A stretch of DNA of 63,346 nt from the NCBI GenBank assembly GCA_016293495.1, contig JAEDED010000013.1, positions 1-63,346 of the forward strand, given 5' to 3'. Positions 53,894 to 62,947 of the stretch are shown in pieces; positions within the stretch are counted from its first letter, which is position 1; each line of letters starts with the position of its first letter. The position numbers and the translations under genes were made by a program. The notes beneath the pieces are model-generated. The model saw only the letters and a program-made list of their open reading frames with translations, made no database searches and was not told the origin of the DNA. The DNA is from Treponema sp. (GTDB lineage: Bacteria; Spirochaetota; Spirochaetia; Treponematales; Treponemataceae).

Positions 53894-55306
53894 TTAAAGA
53901 GTTGCGATAAGCCAGTCTTTGAATTTGTTATAATCATTTTCCATAGGAATTGCCTGATCAGGAAGATTCATGATCTTTTCAAGTCTTTCTGGAATTTTTG
54001 GATCTTTGCCGATTGCCTGTTTTACAGTTGCACCGAACTTTGCAGGGTCTGCAGTTTCAAGAAGAATACCAACAGTATTCTTATTTATAACTTCATTTGC
54101 CCAAGCAGGAACGTTTGCTGTAAGCCCAGGTTTTGTGAAGTCGTTTTTTGCACCTTTTACGATAGCTTCCATGCCACCGTTTCTGATGTCATCCCATGCT
54201 TTCCATGCGATAGCACCGTGTGGATCAATTACGTATCCAGTTTTTTTATGACAGTCTCTGATTCCTTCAATAATACCGTCATTGTCTGTCCAGTAAGAAG
54301 CGAACATGCTGCGTACTTCATCGAGAGAATACATTGCTGCAATTCTTTCGTAGTTGCTTGGAGCACCAACGTCCATTGCGTTTGCGAATGTTTCCACTGA
54401 TGGACGAGCTTCGTAATTACCAGTTGCAATCCAGTCAGGAATTGTTCTGTTAGAGTTTGTTGCAGCAACGAAACCTTTGATTGGAGCACCCATTTTCTGT
54501 GCAATCAAACCTGATGTAAGGTTTCCGAAGTTTCCTGATGGAACTGTCATGATGATTGCAGGGTCCTGAAGTTTGTTGCTTACAGGTGCTTTTACTTTTG
54601 CGAGGAGGGAAGAATACATGTAGTAGAATCCCTGAGGTAAAAGACGAGAAATGTTGATAGAGTTAGCAGAAGAGAGTCTGAATTTACTTCTAAGGTCGTT
54701 ATCTGTAAAGGCTGTCTTAACAAGTTTCTGACAGTCATCGAATGTTCCCTTAACTTTAAGAGCGCGAACATTACCTGTGAATGTAGAAAGCTGTTTTTCC
54801 TGGAGAGGAGAAATTTTTCCTTCCGGATAGAGGATAGTAACGTCGATTCCTTCAACACCGTGGAATGCAGAACCTACAGCAGAACCTGTATCTCCTGAAG
54901 TTGCTACGAGAATGTGAAGGTTGTCTTTATTTCCTCTGTTGAAATATGACATTACGCGGGCCATGAAACGTGCACCAAAATCTTTGAAGGCACATGTTGG
55001 TCCGTGGAATAATTCGAGAACGTATGTTGAAGGATCAATCTGATTTAATTTTGAGATGAACGGATATGCATCCTGAATGATGGCATCAAGATCTTCATCA
55101 GGAATTTCGCCAGCACAGTAAGGCTTTGCCATTTCAAGTGCAACTGTTCTGAATGAAGGTTCAGTGTTGCTCTGCAAAATACTTTCAGGCATTCTTGGAA
55201 ATTCAACCGGAATGTAAAGACCACCGGTTTTTGAGTTCATTCCGTTGATTACTGCAGTTTTGAAATCTACTTTTACTGAACTGTCTCTTGTATCTGTGTA
55301 AATCAT
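53894..55306 (-). CDS. thrC: Threonine synthase
   Basis: A 470-residue PLP enzyme that makes threonine from O-phosphohomoserine. The PLP lysine lies in TCAFKDFGARFMARVM, the phosphate-binding loop in ATSGDTGSAVGSAF, and VPSGNFGNLTSGLIA is also typical of the longer, class-2 type threonine synthase. The length fits. AAAGGA lies about 9 bases before the ATG. No other threonine-pathway gene is adjacent. Confidence 0.96.
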   Translation of the reverse strand: MIYTDTRDSSVKVDFKTAVINGMNSKTGGLYIPVEFPRMPESILQSNTEPSFRTVALEMAKPYCAGEIPDEDLDAIIQDAYPFISKLNQIDPSTYVLELFHGPTCAFKDFGARFMARVMSYFNRGNKDNLHILVATSGDTGSAVGSAFHGVEGIDVTILYPEGKISPLQEKQLSTFTGNVRALKVKGTFDDCQKLVKTAFTDNDLRSKFRLSSANSINISRLLPQGFYYMYSSLLAKVKAPVSNKLQDPAIIMTVPSGNFGNLTSGLIAQKMGAPIKGFVAATNSNRTIPDWIATGNYEARPSVETFANAMDVGAPSNYERIAAMYSLDEVRSMFASYWTDNDGIIEGIRDCHKKTGYVIDPHGAIAWKAWDDIRNGGMEAIVKGAKNDFTKPGLTANVPAWANEVINKNTVGILLETADPAKFGATVKQAIGKDPKIPERLEKIMNLPDQAIPMENDYNKFKDWLIATL

Positions 55307-55342
55307 AGTATTAATCCTTTTATATATCTGTCAATGTTTTGA

Positions 55343-56311
55343 TTACATTGAATAAACTAAGTCGTTTGCAAGATCTTTTGCAAGCTGTGTCTGGCAGGCT
55401 TTTAATACTGCCCATTTATTTTTGTCAGTTACTGTCGAAGTTTTTGTTACCGTATAAATGTCTTTTCCGGTTGTCCAGTCGATTACTGTTACAGAACCTG
55501 TAAGTGAAAGAGAATAGCCGCCTTCAACTTCAGTAATGTCTGATGCATATTTTACTTTTCCGTAAACAATATATTTGTAATAAGTGGAACCCTGAACCAT
55601 TTCTTTAGCTCTAGCATAAACTGCGGCAGAACCAGCATCAATCTGTCTGTGGAAGTCAGCATTCTGTGCCTGGTAAGGATATCCTGCTCTCCAGAATTCA
55701 CCGACAAGGTTTGAAGAAGAAATTCCAGAGCCATCAATCATTTTTCCTTTCTGGTCATAGTCAACAAGGTTAACGAGAATTGATTTTTTACCGAGTGCAA
55801 ATCTTACTCTGCATGGAACTTCTACAGCGTGAGCTTTTGCTGCCTTAACAAAACTGTTTGATTTAACAGGTGGCTTTGGCATAAAAGTAATTGTACCGTT
55901 GATGCTTGTTGAGAATGTTTCAGGTTTGTAAGAAACTTTTCCCTGTGCGTCTGTAGTAAGATCGAAAGTTGTATATGTAACTTTTCCGTCAGCTTTGCCT
56001 GAAGGTGCTGTTACTGTAAATGTAAAATCAGAACGTGGATTTCCTTCGCTGTCTTTTACAGAAACTGTATATGGAGATGCAAAAGGTGAGCCTGCAACAG
56101 GAGCTGCTGGCTGAGCAATAACTTTAATCTCAAGTGTTTCAAGTTCCTTTTCAAAAGCAAAGTTGCTTGGAGATTTTGTAGATTCTTCCTGTTTAATATT
56201 AGAATTGTTTACAGATGAAGATTCAGATTGTGTTGATTCACATGAACCAAAACTTAAAAGAAGTGCCGAAAACAATACGGCAAAGTTGAATACTTTAAAA
56301 TTTTTCATCAT
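55343..56311 (-). CDS. Lipoprotein of unknown function
   Basis: A 322-residue lipoprotein: signal peptide with lipobox SFGSC near residue 24, then a Ser/Asn/Glu-rich linker. Residues 57-150 look like an Ig-like beta domain (KDSEGNPRSDFTFTVTAPSG, TTDAQGKVSYKPET), and the C-terminal 150 residues are a mixed domain with QIDAGSAAVYARAKEMVQG. I do not recognise a family with certainty. AAGGGA lies before the ATG. It lies between thrC and alr with its own intergenic spaces; envelope location is predicted. Confidence 0.7.
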   Translation of the reverse strand: MMKNFKVFNFAVLFSALLLSFGSCESTQSESSSVNNSNIKQEESTKSPSNFAFEKELETLEIKVIAQPAAPVAGSPFASPYTVSVKDSEGNPRSDFTFTVTAPSGKADGKVTYTTFDLTTDAQGKVSYKPETFSTSINGTITFMPKPPVKSNSFVKAAKAHAVEVPCRVRFALGKKSILVNLVDYDQKGKMIDGSGISSSNLVGEFWRAGYPYQAQNADFHRQIDAGSAAVYARAKEMVQGSTYYKYIVYGKVKYASDITEVEGGYSLSLTGSVTVIDWTTGKDIYTVTKTSTVTDKNKWAVLKACQTQLAKDLANDLVYSM

Positions 56312-56406
56312 TTTTTAATTTCCCTTCATTACCCATTAGTACTTTTTATATTTTTTGATGATTATATTGTATATATAGGAAAAATTCAATAAAAACGGCT
56401 AAAGTA

Positions 56407-56434
56407 TTGCGTTTTTTTTGCTTTTGACTACAAT
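56407..56434 (+). promoter_or_regulatory. alr promoter
   Basis: TTGCGT (56407-56412), 16-bp spacer, TACAAT (56429-56434), then 8 bases to the ATG at 56443; no ribosome binding site. Confidence 0.5.
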
Positions 56435-56442
56435 CGAAAAGC

Positions 56443-57597
56443 ATGAGATTAACACACGCAGAAATCAATTTAGGCAATTTCAAGTCCAATATTAAAAATA
56501 TAAAATCACTTCTTGAACCACAGACTAAAGTCTGCGTAGCAGTAAAGGCAAACGGTTACGGAAACGGAGCCGTTCGTTGTGCAAAAGCGGCAAAAGAGGC
56601 CGGAGCAGACTTTTTAGCCATTGCCGCAGTCTCTGAAGGAATCGAACTTCGCGAAAACGGTGTTGATTTACCTTTACTTATGTTGAGTCTTTGCTGTCCT
56701 GAAGAGATTCCGGACGTGATAAAATATTCGATTACGCCGCTGATTTTTGATAAAGAAGTTATCAAACTGTATGACAGGGAACTGGAAAAAATCGGCGCTC
56801 AGTTGAAATTCAGCGTGCATATGGCAGTTGATACAGGAATGGGCCGTATCGGAATCAGAAAAGAAGAAGCTGCAGAAATTGCCCGTGCCATCGTTAATTC
56901 AAAACATCTTACGCTTGGCGGAATGTGTACTCACTTTGCAGTTTCTGACAGCCTTACACCCGAAGACGTTGCCTACACAGAAAAACAGCATGACGATTTT
57001 ATGACCGCGATTAAAAACGTAGAAGATGCAGGTATCAATCCCGGAATCCGTCACTGCTGCAACAGTCCTGCAACCCTTAATCACCCTGAATGGCAGCTTG
57101 ATATGGTAAGACCTGGAATCGTAGTTTACGGTTATTATCCTGATCAGATTACAAAAGAATATCTTGAAAAAAAAGGAACTCCGGTAGAAATCAAACCTGT
57201 TATGACACTCGTTTCAGGCGTGTGTGCAATCAGACATTTTTCAAAAGGTCAGTCGGTTTCTTACGGACACACATGGACAGCAGAAGAAGATACAGACATC
57301 GCAGTAATTCCATGCGGTTACGGAGACGGATTTCTGCGCCGCTTCAACGAAATTGTAAAGCCTTCAGTTAACGGAAAATCATATCCGATCCGCGGACGAA
57401 TCTGCATGGACCAGTTTATGATTGATATCGGACACGACAATAAAGATGTAAAACGATGGGACAAGGTTATTCTTTTCGGTGATAAAACTTGCGGCGCAAT
57501 TGTTGACGCACAGGATATCGCTGATGCAACTAATACAATTCCTTACGAAATTATGACAGGAATTTCATCAAGGGTTGAACGCGTTTACATTGAATAG
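56443..57597 (+). CDS. alr: Alanine racemase
   Basis: A 384-residue PLP enzyme making D-alanine for peptidoglycan. The PLP lysine is in VCVAVKANGYGNGA; the catalytic tyrosine is in SVSYGHTW; CMDQFMIDIG near the C-terminus is typical. The N-terminal barrel and C-terminal beta domain are complete. ATG is 8 bases after TACAAT without a ribosome binding site, so the transcript looks leaderless. It converges on folC. Confidence 0.96.
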   Translation: MRLTHAEINLGNFKSNIKNIKSLLEPQTKVCVAVKANGYGNGAVRCAKAAKEAGADFLAIAAVSEGIELRENGVDLPLLMLSLCCPEEIPDVIKYSITPLIFDKEVIKLYDRELEKIGAQLKFSVHMAVDTGMGRIGIRKEEAAEIARAIVNSKHLTLGGMCTHFAVSDSLTPEDVAYTEKQHDDFMTAIKNVEDAGINPGIRHCCNSPATLNHPEWQLDMVRPGIVVYGYYPDQITKEYLEKKGTPVEIKPVMTLVSGVCAIRHFSKGQSVSYGHTWTAEEDTDIAVIPCGYGDGFLRRFNEIVKPSVNGKSYPIRGRICMDQFMIDIGHDNKDVKRWDKVILFGDKTCGAIVDAQDIADATNTIPYEIMTGISSRVERVYIE

Positions 57598-57613
57598 CGT
57601 TATGTCAAAGGTC

Positions 57614-57641
57614 CGAAAACCCTTTATTTTAGAGGGTTTTG
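57614..57641. terminator. Terminator between alr and folC
   Basis: AAAACCCT (57616-57623) pairs with AGGGTTTT (57633-57640) around a 9-base loop; it overlaps the folC stop. Confidence 0.7.
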
Positions 57642-58966
57642 AGCACTTTTTTAACTTCGCTTGCAAGATAGAACGAGCCGGTAATGAGAAGATTGAAATC
57701 TTTTTTGCCGGCTTTTTTTATTGCATTTTCTATTACCGAAGTGTAGTCATCTGAATATTCAAAATTAATTTCTGAATCAGTAAAGGCTGCTTTCATTTTT
57801 TCTACATCGGCACTTTTTGTAGAGCCTGGTTTTGTTAAAGATACTGATTCAAATTTTGAACGGAACTGATCTGCAATATTATTTACATCTTTGTCTGCTG
57901 CGCACGCAAAAACAAGACTGCATTTTTCATCCGGATAAAGTTTTAATAGCGTATCCATTGTTAATCCGATGCTCTTTACAGTGTGTGCGCCGTCAAGGAT
58001 AATATCACGGTTTTTATTCAATGGATTTTTAATAATTTCAAAGCGGGCAGGTAACTGAACTTTTGAAAGACCTTCTTCGATTACGCTTTCTGAAATTTTC
58101 GGGTGAGTAAGTTTAACTGCAGCGGCCGCAAGGAATGCATTGTAAGCCTGAAAACTTCCTGTCATTTTTAAAGGGAATTTTAAAGGCCGCGAAAAAATTT
58201 CTGATTCAAGGACAACATTCATAGTCTTTGATTGTGTGTCCCAGGAATATTCAAGGTTTTTCAAAAGCTCATCGGCAAAGAAAATCTTTGTGTTTTTTTC
58301 TTTTGCTTTTTCGATGAATACCTGACGGACAGACGGAACCTGAGATGCGCAAAGGACAGGAATTCCTTCTTTGATAATGCCTGCTTTTTCATCTGCAATT
58401 TTTTCGATTGTGTCACCTAAAAATTCTGTGTGCTCAAGTTCAATTGTATTGATTACAGAAATCTGAGGACGCACGACATTAGTGGCATCGAGACGGCCAC
58501 CAAGACCGACTTCAAAAACTGCTTCGTCAACCTTAGCCTTGCGGTAAACCAAAAATGCGTAAACAGTAACAAGTTCAAACCATGTAACGGCTCTGTCCTT
58601 TGGTAGTTCTTTTTTTATCGAATTGAATTTTGAATAAAGTTCATCTGCGGCTTCTGCGTAAATTCCTTCTTCAAAAAAATCATTGTTAAGCCTGATTCGT
58701 TCACGAAAATCTTCGATGTGCGGAGAAGAGTAGACACCGACTTTTTTTTTGTCAGCAGTGAGGATTGCAGAAATCATTGCACATACAGAACCTTTTCCTT
58801 TAGAACCTGCAACATGAAAGCAGGGCGCAGAGCTTTCTGGATTATCAAGTTTTGAACATAGAAATTCCATAGTATCAAGCCAGAACATGTTTTTCTGAGG
58901 AAGCTTTTCAAAATTGAGGAATGAATCAACCCAAGCAAGGAATTCGATTACGCTGTTTTTCTGCAT
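57629..58966 (-). CDS. folC: Folylpolyglutamate/dihydrofolate synthase FolC
   Basis: A 445-residue Mur-ligase-type enzyme that adds glutamates to folates, and in bifunctional types makes dihydrofolate. P-loop HVAGSKGKGSVC, SPHIEDFRERIRLN, EVGLGGRLDATN and NTIELEHTEFLGDT are standard FolC motifs, and the C-terminal domain has DGAHTVKSIG. ATG at 58966 lies 7 bases after TATACT, with a TTTCCA 17 bp upstream, and no ribosome binding site. Convergent with alr. Confidence 0.93.
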   Translation of the reverse strand: MQKNSVIEFLAWVDSFLNFEKLPQKNMFWLDTMEFLCSKLDNPESSAPCFHVAGSKGKGSVCAMISAILTADKKKVGVYSSPHIEDFRERIRLNNDFFEEGIYAEAADELYSKFNSIKKELPKDRAVTWFELVTVYAFLVYRKAKVDEAVFEVGLGGRLDATNVVRPQISVINTIELEHTEFLGDTIEKIADEKAGIIKEGIPVLCASQVPSVRQVFIEKAKEKNTKIFFADELLKNLEYSWDTQSKTMNVVLESEIFSRPLKFPLKMTGSFQAYNAFLAAAAVKLTHPKISESVIEEGLSKVQLPARFEIIKNPLNKNRDIILDGAHTVKSIGLTMDTLLKLYPDEKCSLVFACAADKDVNNIADQFRSKFESVSLTKPGSTKSADVEKMKAAFTDSEINFEYSDDYTSVIENAIKKAGKKDFNLLITGSFYLASEVKKVLKTL

Positions 58967-58973
58967 GTGTGGA

Positions 58974-58979
58974 AGTATA
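58974..58979 (-). promoter_or_regulatory. -10 element of folC
   Basis: Minus strand TATACT with TTTCCA 17 bp upstream; ends 7 bases before the ATG at 58966. Confidence 0.45.
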
Positions 58980-59119
58980 GTGTTTAATGCAGAAAGTGGA
59001 AAGATATGACGATGTACGAAATTTTTTCGCTTGCAATCGGTATTGCCAATCGTTATGTTTTAATAATGTTGATAAATGATAGTATTTTTTATATAGTTAA
59101 AAATAAATAAGATGCACTC

Positions 59120-59249
59120 CAAAAGCGGGAGCAGATGTGCCACGAAACCGCAGATTTGGAGCGTTCGCGAGCCAAAGGCGAGTCGGATACCACTTACGAT
59201 CCTCATCGAGGATTTCGTGAGTACATCTGTGTCAGCGTTTGTGGGTATT
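59120..59249. repeat. 130-bp structured repeat, copy A
   Basis: Identical over 130 bp to copy B at 59350-59479. It folds as a long imperfect hairpin: outer arms (ACAAA near the left end, ACAAA in the reverse complement of the right end; then CAGATGT and CACGAAA on both sides) enclose a core with GAGCGTTCGCGAGCC and a small ATCCTC-ATC-GAGGAT stem-loop. Short frames inside it are not believable genes. Confidence 0.9.
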
Positions 59250-59349
59250 GATGTATTTTTTTATCTTGATGATTGTTCAACACTTATGTGGTAGACAGCG
59301 GATATAGTTACTGCCATATATGTTTTACAAAGATAAATGTTAATACATA

Positions 59350-59479
59350 CAAAAGCGGGAGCAGATGTGCCACGAAACCGCAGATTTGGAGCGTTCGCGA
59401 GCCAAAGGCGAGTCGGATACCACTTACGATCCTCATCGAGGATTTCGTGAGTACATCTGTGTCAGCGTTTGTGGGTATT
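59350..59479. repeat. 130-bp structured repeat, copy B, just before trpS
   Basis: Perfect copy of 59120-59249, 230 bp to the right. It ends 26 bp before the trpS start codon, so if transcribed it would be part of the trpS leader. The 100 bp between the copies hold nothing I recognise. Confidence 0.9.
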
Positions 59480-59505
59480 AAATATATATATGTGTGAGGA
59501 ATTAT

Positions 59506-60603
59506 ATGGCAGAAATCGAATATTCAGATATTAACAAAAGTTTTGAAGCAGCACTTGAAAGATCTAAAAAAATTGAGTCTGACCTTCTCGTAAATCCAAA
59601 AAAATACCGCGTACTTACAGGTGACAGACCTACAGGACGCCTTCACATCGGTCATTACTTTGGATCTCTTCAGAACCGTGTTCGCCTTGCAAACCTTAAC
59701 GTACCTACAATGATTCTTATCGCTGACTATCAGGTTTTGACAGACCACGATGCATTCGACAAGATCAGCCAGAACACAAAAGAACTTGTAATCGATTACC
59801 TTGCAGCCGGCCTCAATCCTGAAAAACAGGACGTAATCATTTATCCTCACAGCTATGTTCCTGAATGTAACCAGCTTATGATTCCATTCCTTACACTTGT
59901 ATCAAACGCAGAACTCAGCCGAAATCCTACTGTAAAGGAAGAAATTGAAAGTGCCGGTCTTAAAAACGTAAATGCCGGAATGTATACATATCCTGTTCAT
60001 CAGGCATGTGACATTCTTTTCTGTAAAGGAAACATCGTTCCTGTAGGAAAAGACCAGCTCCCGCACCTTGAAATGACTCGTACAATTGCAAGCCGCTTTA
60101 ACAAGAAGTTCTGTCTAGATATGGGAAAAGAACCTGTATTCCCTGAACCACAGGCTTTGCTTTCTAAGACACCTATGATTCTCGGCCTTGATGGAAGTCA
60201 GAAAATGTCAAAGTCAAGAAACAATGCCATCATGCTTTCTGCAACAGAAGATGAAACAGCAAAAATGATCAAAAAGGCAAAAACTGACCAGGACCGTAAC
60301 ATTACTTACGACCCAGTAAACCGCCCTGAAGTTGCAAACCTTCTTATGCTTATAAGCCTTTGTACAGGCGAAGAACCTTCTGCAATTGCTGCAAGAATTG
60401 GTGAGGGCGGCGGCGGAATGCTCAAGAACACACTTACAGAAGCACTCAACGAAAAGCTTCGTCCGCTGCGTACAGAAAGAGCACGCCTCGAACAGGATCC
60501 TGAATACATCAGACAGGTTCTTCTTAAAGGTGCAGAAAAAGCACGCGAAATCGGTATTCAGACACTTACTGAAGTTCGCGATGTAATGAACATGAAGATT
60601 TAA
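59506..60603 (+). CDS. trpS: Tryptophanyl-tRNA synthetase
   Basis: About 365 residues starting MAEIEYSDI, a class I synthetase charging tRNA-Trp. Signature motifs: TGRLHIGHYFGSLQ (HIGH) and GSQKMSKSRNN (KMSKS). The catalytic fold and C-terminal helical anticodon region are complete. An in-frame ATG at 59494 precedes the ribosome binding site GTGAGGA, so 59506 is the start. The 130-bp repeat copy B lies just upstream and could influence expression. Confidence 0.96.
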   Translation: MAEIEYSDINKSFEAALERSKKIESDLLVNPKKYRVLTGDRPTGRLHIGHYFGSLQNRVRLANLNVPTMILIADYQVLTDHDAFDKISQNTKELVIDYLAAGLNPEKQDVIIYPHSYVPECNQLMIPFLTLVSNAELSRNPTVKEEIESAGLKNVNAGMYTYPVHQACDILFCKGNIVPVGKDQLPHLEMTRTIASRFNKKFCLDMGKEPVFPEPQALLSKTPMILGLDGSQKMSKSRNNAIMLSATEDETAKMIKKAKTDQDRNITYDPVNRPEVANLLMLISLCTGEEPSAIAARIGEGGGGMLKNTLTEALNEKLRPLRTERARLEQDPEYIRQVLLKGAEKAREIGIQTLTEVRDVMNMKI

Positions 60604-60653
60604 TGTTAAAATAAATACATTTACTGTTAACTTTTCAATGTATATTAAAGCTA

Positions 60654-60699
60654 AAAAGGCTTAATGACAAAATAACTTGTCATTAAGCCTTAATTTTTT
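60654..60699. terminator. Bidirectional terminator between trpS and the CCA-adding-type gene
   Basis: Fifteen-base-pair stem AAGGCTTAATGACAA with TTGTCATTAAGCCTT around a 6-base loop, then T-run; A-run on the other side. Confidence 0.9.
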
Positions 60700-60743
60700 T
60701 CTGATACCGACAAAGATTAATACCAGCACATCGGCACTGACTG

Positions 60744-62126
60744 TCAATTGGCCAGATTTTTTGCAAGCTTCAAAAGTTTTTCCCTGTCGTTCATTTCAGG
60801 ATCATCAAGAACTGTCTGAAAAAGTTCGTTCAGAATCTTGCCAAGCTTTTTACCTGCAGGAATTCCTTCTGCGATTAAGTCTTTTCCGTTTACCTTCAAA
60901 TCCTTTAGGCTTAATGCACATGACTGGGCGGCAAGTGCTTTTACGCGATCAGTAAGTTCTACAAGATTTGCACAGCCGGCACAGTTATGGAGGCGGACGT
61001 CTGCGTTGTATTTTCCGTACATGTCTGCAAGACGAAGATCTATTAAGTCATCAAAGGAATCAAGCCCGACCCTTACGATGAATCTTCTTACCGCAGCATC
61101 ACTCCAGCTGGATTCATAATGGAACATATGGTTTTCGATTAAGTGGCATACGTAATCAATTTCTGCATTGCTGAACTTGAGCTTGGTCATAAGGGAACGT
61201 GCAATTTCTACTGAGTATTTTTCGTGGTTGTAAAAGTTGTTAATTTTGTGACCTTCAACAGTTCTTTCAACTTTAGATGCTGGTTTTCCACAGTCGTGAA
61301 GGAATGCAGCAAGACGTAAAAGAGGCTTTTCTTTCGGCGCTCCGTCACAGGCATAGATGTTGTGGTCCATTACGTCAAAAATGTGGTAGCCTCTGTCGTC
61401 CTTCTGAATGCATCCGCGGCATACAGAAAGTTCATCCATAAAGATTTTTAAGACGCCGGTTTCTTCCATCATCTTTAAACCCACACTTGGTTTTGGAGAA
61501 GCCATCATTTTCATAAGTTCATCACGGAATCGTTCAACAGAGATAGAAGCGATCTTTTTCTGCACATTTTCTTCAAATATTTCTGAATATGTATCTTTTT
61601 CTATACTAAATTGCAGTTTTGAAGCAAATCTGAGGGCTCTTACAGGACGTAAACCGTCTTCCATAAAGCGTTCGTGAGGAATTCCGACGGTTCTGATGAT
61701 GCCTTTTTTTAAGTCTTCAGCGCCGCCGTACGGGTCAACGATGTGGCCGTCTTCAAGGCTTGCGGCAATTGCATTCATCGTAAAGTCACGGCGGCTTAAG
61801 TCTTCTTCGATGTGGCCGGCATATTCAACCTTGTCAGGGTGGCGCCCGTCTGAGTAATCGCTTTCTGTGCGGAATGTGGTAACTTCGATTTCCTGTCCTA
61901 AAAAGTGAACTGTGACAGTTCCGTGATCGATTCCGGTCGGGATTACGCGTCTGAAGATTTTCATAACTTCTTCAGGCTTTGCGTTTGTCGTTACATCCCA
62001 GTCGTCGGCTTTTTTCCCTAAAAGCATGTCGCGCACGGCTCCGCCTACTAGGTAAGCTTCAAAGCCGTTCTGAGAAAAAATTTCGTTCATTTTCTTTAAT
62101 TCGTCAGGAATTTTTATCTTATTCAT
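60744..62126 (-). CDS. CCA tRNA nucleotidyltransferase / poly(A) polymerase family with HD domain
   Basis: A 460-residue class II nucleotidyltransferase: GGAVRDMLLGKKADDWDVTT with the two catalytic aspartates, RRDFTMNAIA, DPYGGAEDLKKG, then RALRFASKL (tRNA-binding helix), and a HD domain with AAFLHDCGKPAS. It adds or repairs the CCA end of tRNAs or adds poly(A); the two are not separable by eye. Divergent from the thiamine pyrophosphokinase gene with only 14 bp between starts. Confidence 0.92.
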   Translation of the reverse strand: MNKIKIPDELKKMNEIFSQNGFEAYLVGGAVRDMLLGKKADDWDVTTNAKPEEVMKIFRRVIPTGIDHGTVTVHFLGQEIEVTTFRTESDYSDGRHPDKVEYAGHIEEDLSRRDFTMNAIAASLEDGHIVDPYGGAEDLKKGIIRTVGIPHERFMEDGLRPVRALRFASKLQFSIEKDTYSEIFEENVQKKIASISVERFRDELMKMMASPKPSVGLKMMEETGVLKIFMDELSVCRGCIQKDDRGYHIFDVMDHNIYACDGAPKEKPLLRLAAFLHDCGKPASKVERTVEGHKINNFYNHEKYSVEIARSLMTKLKFSNAEIDYVCHLIENHMFHYESSWSDAAVRRFIVRVGLDSFDDLIDLRLADMYGKYNADVRLHNCAGCANLVELTDRVKALAAQSCALSLKDLKVNGKDLIAEGIPAGKKLGKILNELFQTVLDDPEMNDREKLLKLAKNLAN

Positions 62127-62134
62127 GTTATAGT
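62126..62134 (+). promoter_or_regulatory. Extended -10 promoter of the thiamine pyrophosphokinase gene
   Basis: TGT-TATAGT (hexamer 62129-62134), ending 6 bases before the ATG at 62141. It overlaps the divergent gene's start codon. Confidence 0.5.
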
Positions 62135-62140
62135 CTGTAT

Positions 62141-62947
62141 ATGTTCAATTTGAAAAATCTGTTTTCGCTTACAAAATCTGAATCAAATTATAGTTTAAAT
62201 TACGATTTTAAGTCTATAAAAGTTCCCGAAAAAAAAGCTTCGCACATACTTGTTTTTACAGGAGGAATTTCACCAGCGCCCAAAAACTGTGTACTGTACT
62301 TCAAAAATTCCCCAAAGCCAGATTACATAATCGCAGCAGATTCAGGACTTGAAGCGCTTTCTGATTTTCAGAAGCATTTCAATAAACTTGATCTTTTGCC
62401 TGATGCAGTTTTAGGCGATATGGATTCCCTTAAAAACAAAAAGCTCTTAAAGGAATTTTCAAAGACTGCGCAGGTTGAAAAATTCAACCCGTACAAAGAT
62501 TTTACAGACACAGAACTTGCCTTAATCCTTGCATCAAAAGTAAAAGCTGAGAATACGCGCGTAACCTTAATCGGTGGAAGCGGAGGAAGGCTCGATCACC
62601 TTTTGGCTATCTACGACCTTTTTTCAAGCTGCCTTGCCCCGGACGCATGGCTTACAGAATGCCAGATATTAACGCTCTTAAAAAAAGACAGCACAATCAA
62701 ACTGCTTCCAAGAACGCTCAGTTCTCCAATCTCTGTAATGCATACATCTGCTTCAAACAGCGCCGGCTGCATAGAATCAAAAGGCCTGGAGTGGGAAAGT
62801 GAACTTTTCAGAAAAACAGGTTTTCCGAGTCTTTCAAACGTGTGCTCAAAAAAGAATTTTGATTCAAAAATCCCGGTGGAAATAACAGCGCGTGATGCTG
62901 ATTTTATCGTAGCGTGTGATTTTGACTGCGGGATTAACCGTAAATAA
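62141..62947 (+). CDS. Thiamine pyrophosphokinase-like protein
   Basis: About 268 residues starting MFNLKNLFSL. Motifs: IIAADSGLEAL, DAVLGDMDSL, NPYKDFTDTELAL and LIGGSGGRLDHLLA, the ATP and thiamine sites of TPK. It would convert thiamine to thiamine diphosphate. The N-terminal 40 residues are an extra segment ahead of the core. The frame is open upstream to 61979, but that part is the antisense of the CCA-adding-type gene. Start at 62141 fits the -10 with no ribosome binding site. Confidence 0.88.
   Translation: MFNLKNLFSLTKSESNYSLNYDFKSIKVPEKKASHILVFTGGISPAPKNCVLYFKNSPKPDYIIAADSGLEALSDFQKHFNKLDLLPDAVLGDMDSLKNKKLLKEFSKTAQVEKFNPYKDFTDTELALILASKVKAENTRVTLIGGSGGRLDHLLAIYDLFSSCLAPDAWLTECQILTLLKKDSTIKLLPRTLSSPISVMHTSASNSAGCIESKGLEWESELFRKTGFPSLSNVCSKKNFDSKIPVEITARDADFIVACDFDCGINRK

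Noticed and set aside
59112..59497. Two 60-74 residue frames in the repeat copies
   Set aside because: They share one identical stretch only because the DNA repeats; no ribosome binding site, and the DNA is self-complementary.
61979..62140. Upstream extension of the thiamine pyrophosphokinase gene
   Set aside because: It is antisense to the conserved N-terminus of the CCA-adding-type enzyme, and the ATG at 62141 fits both the -10 and the family.
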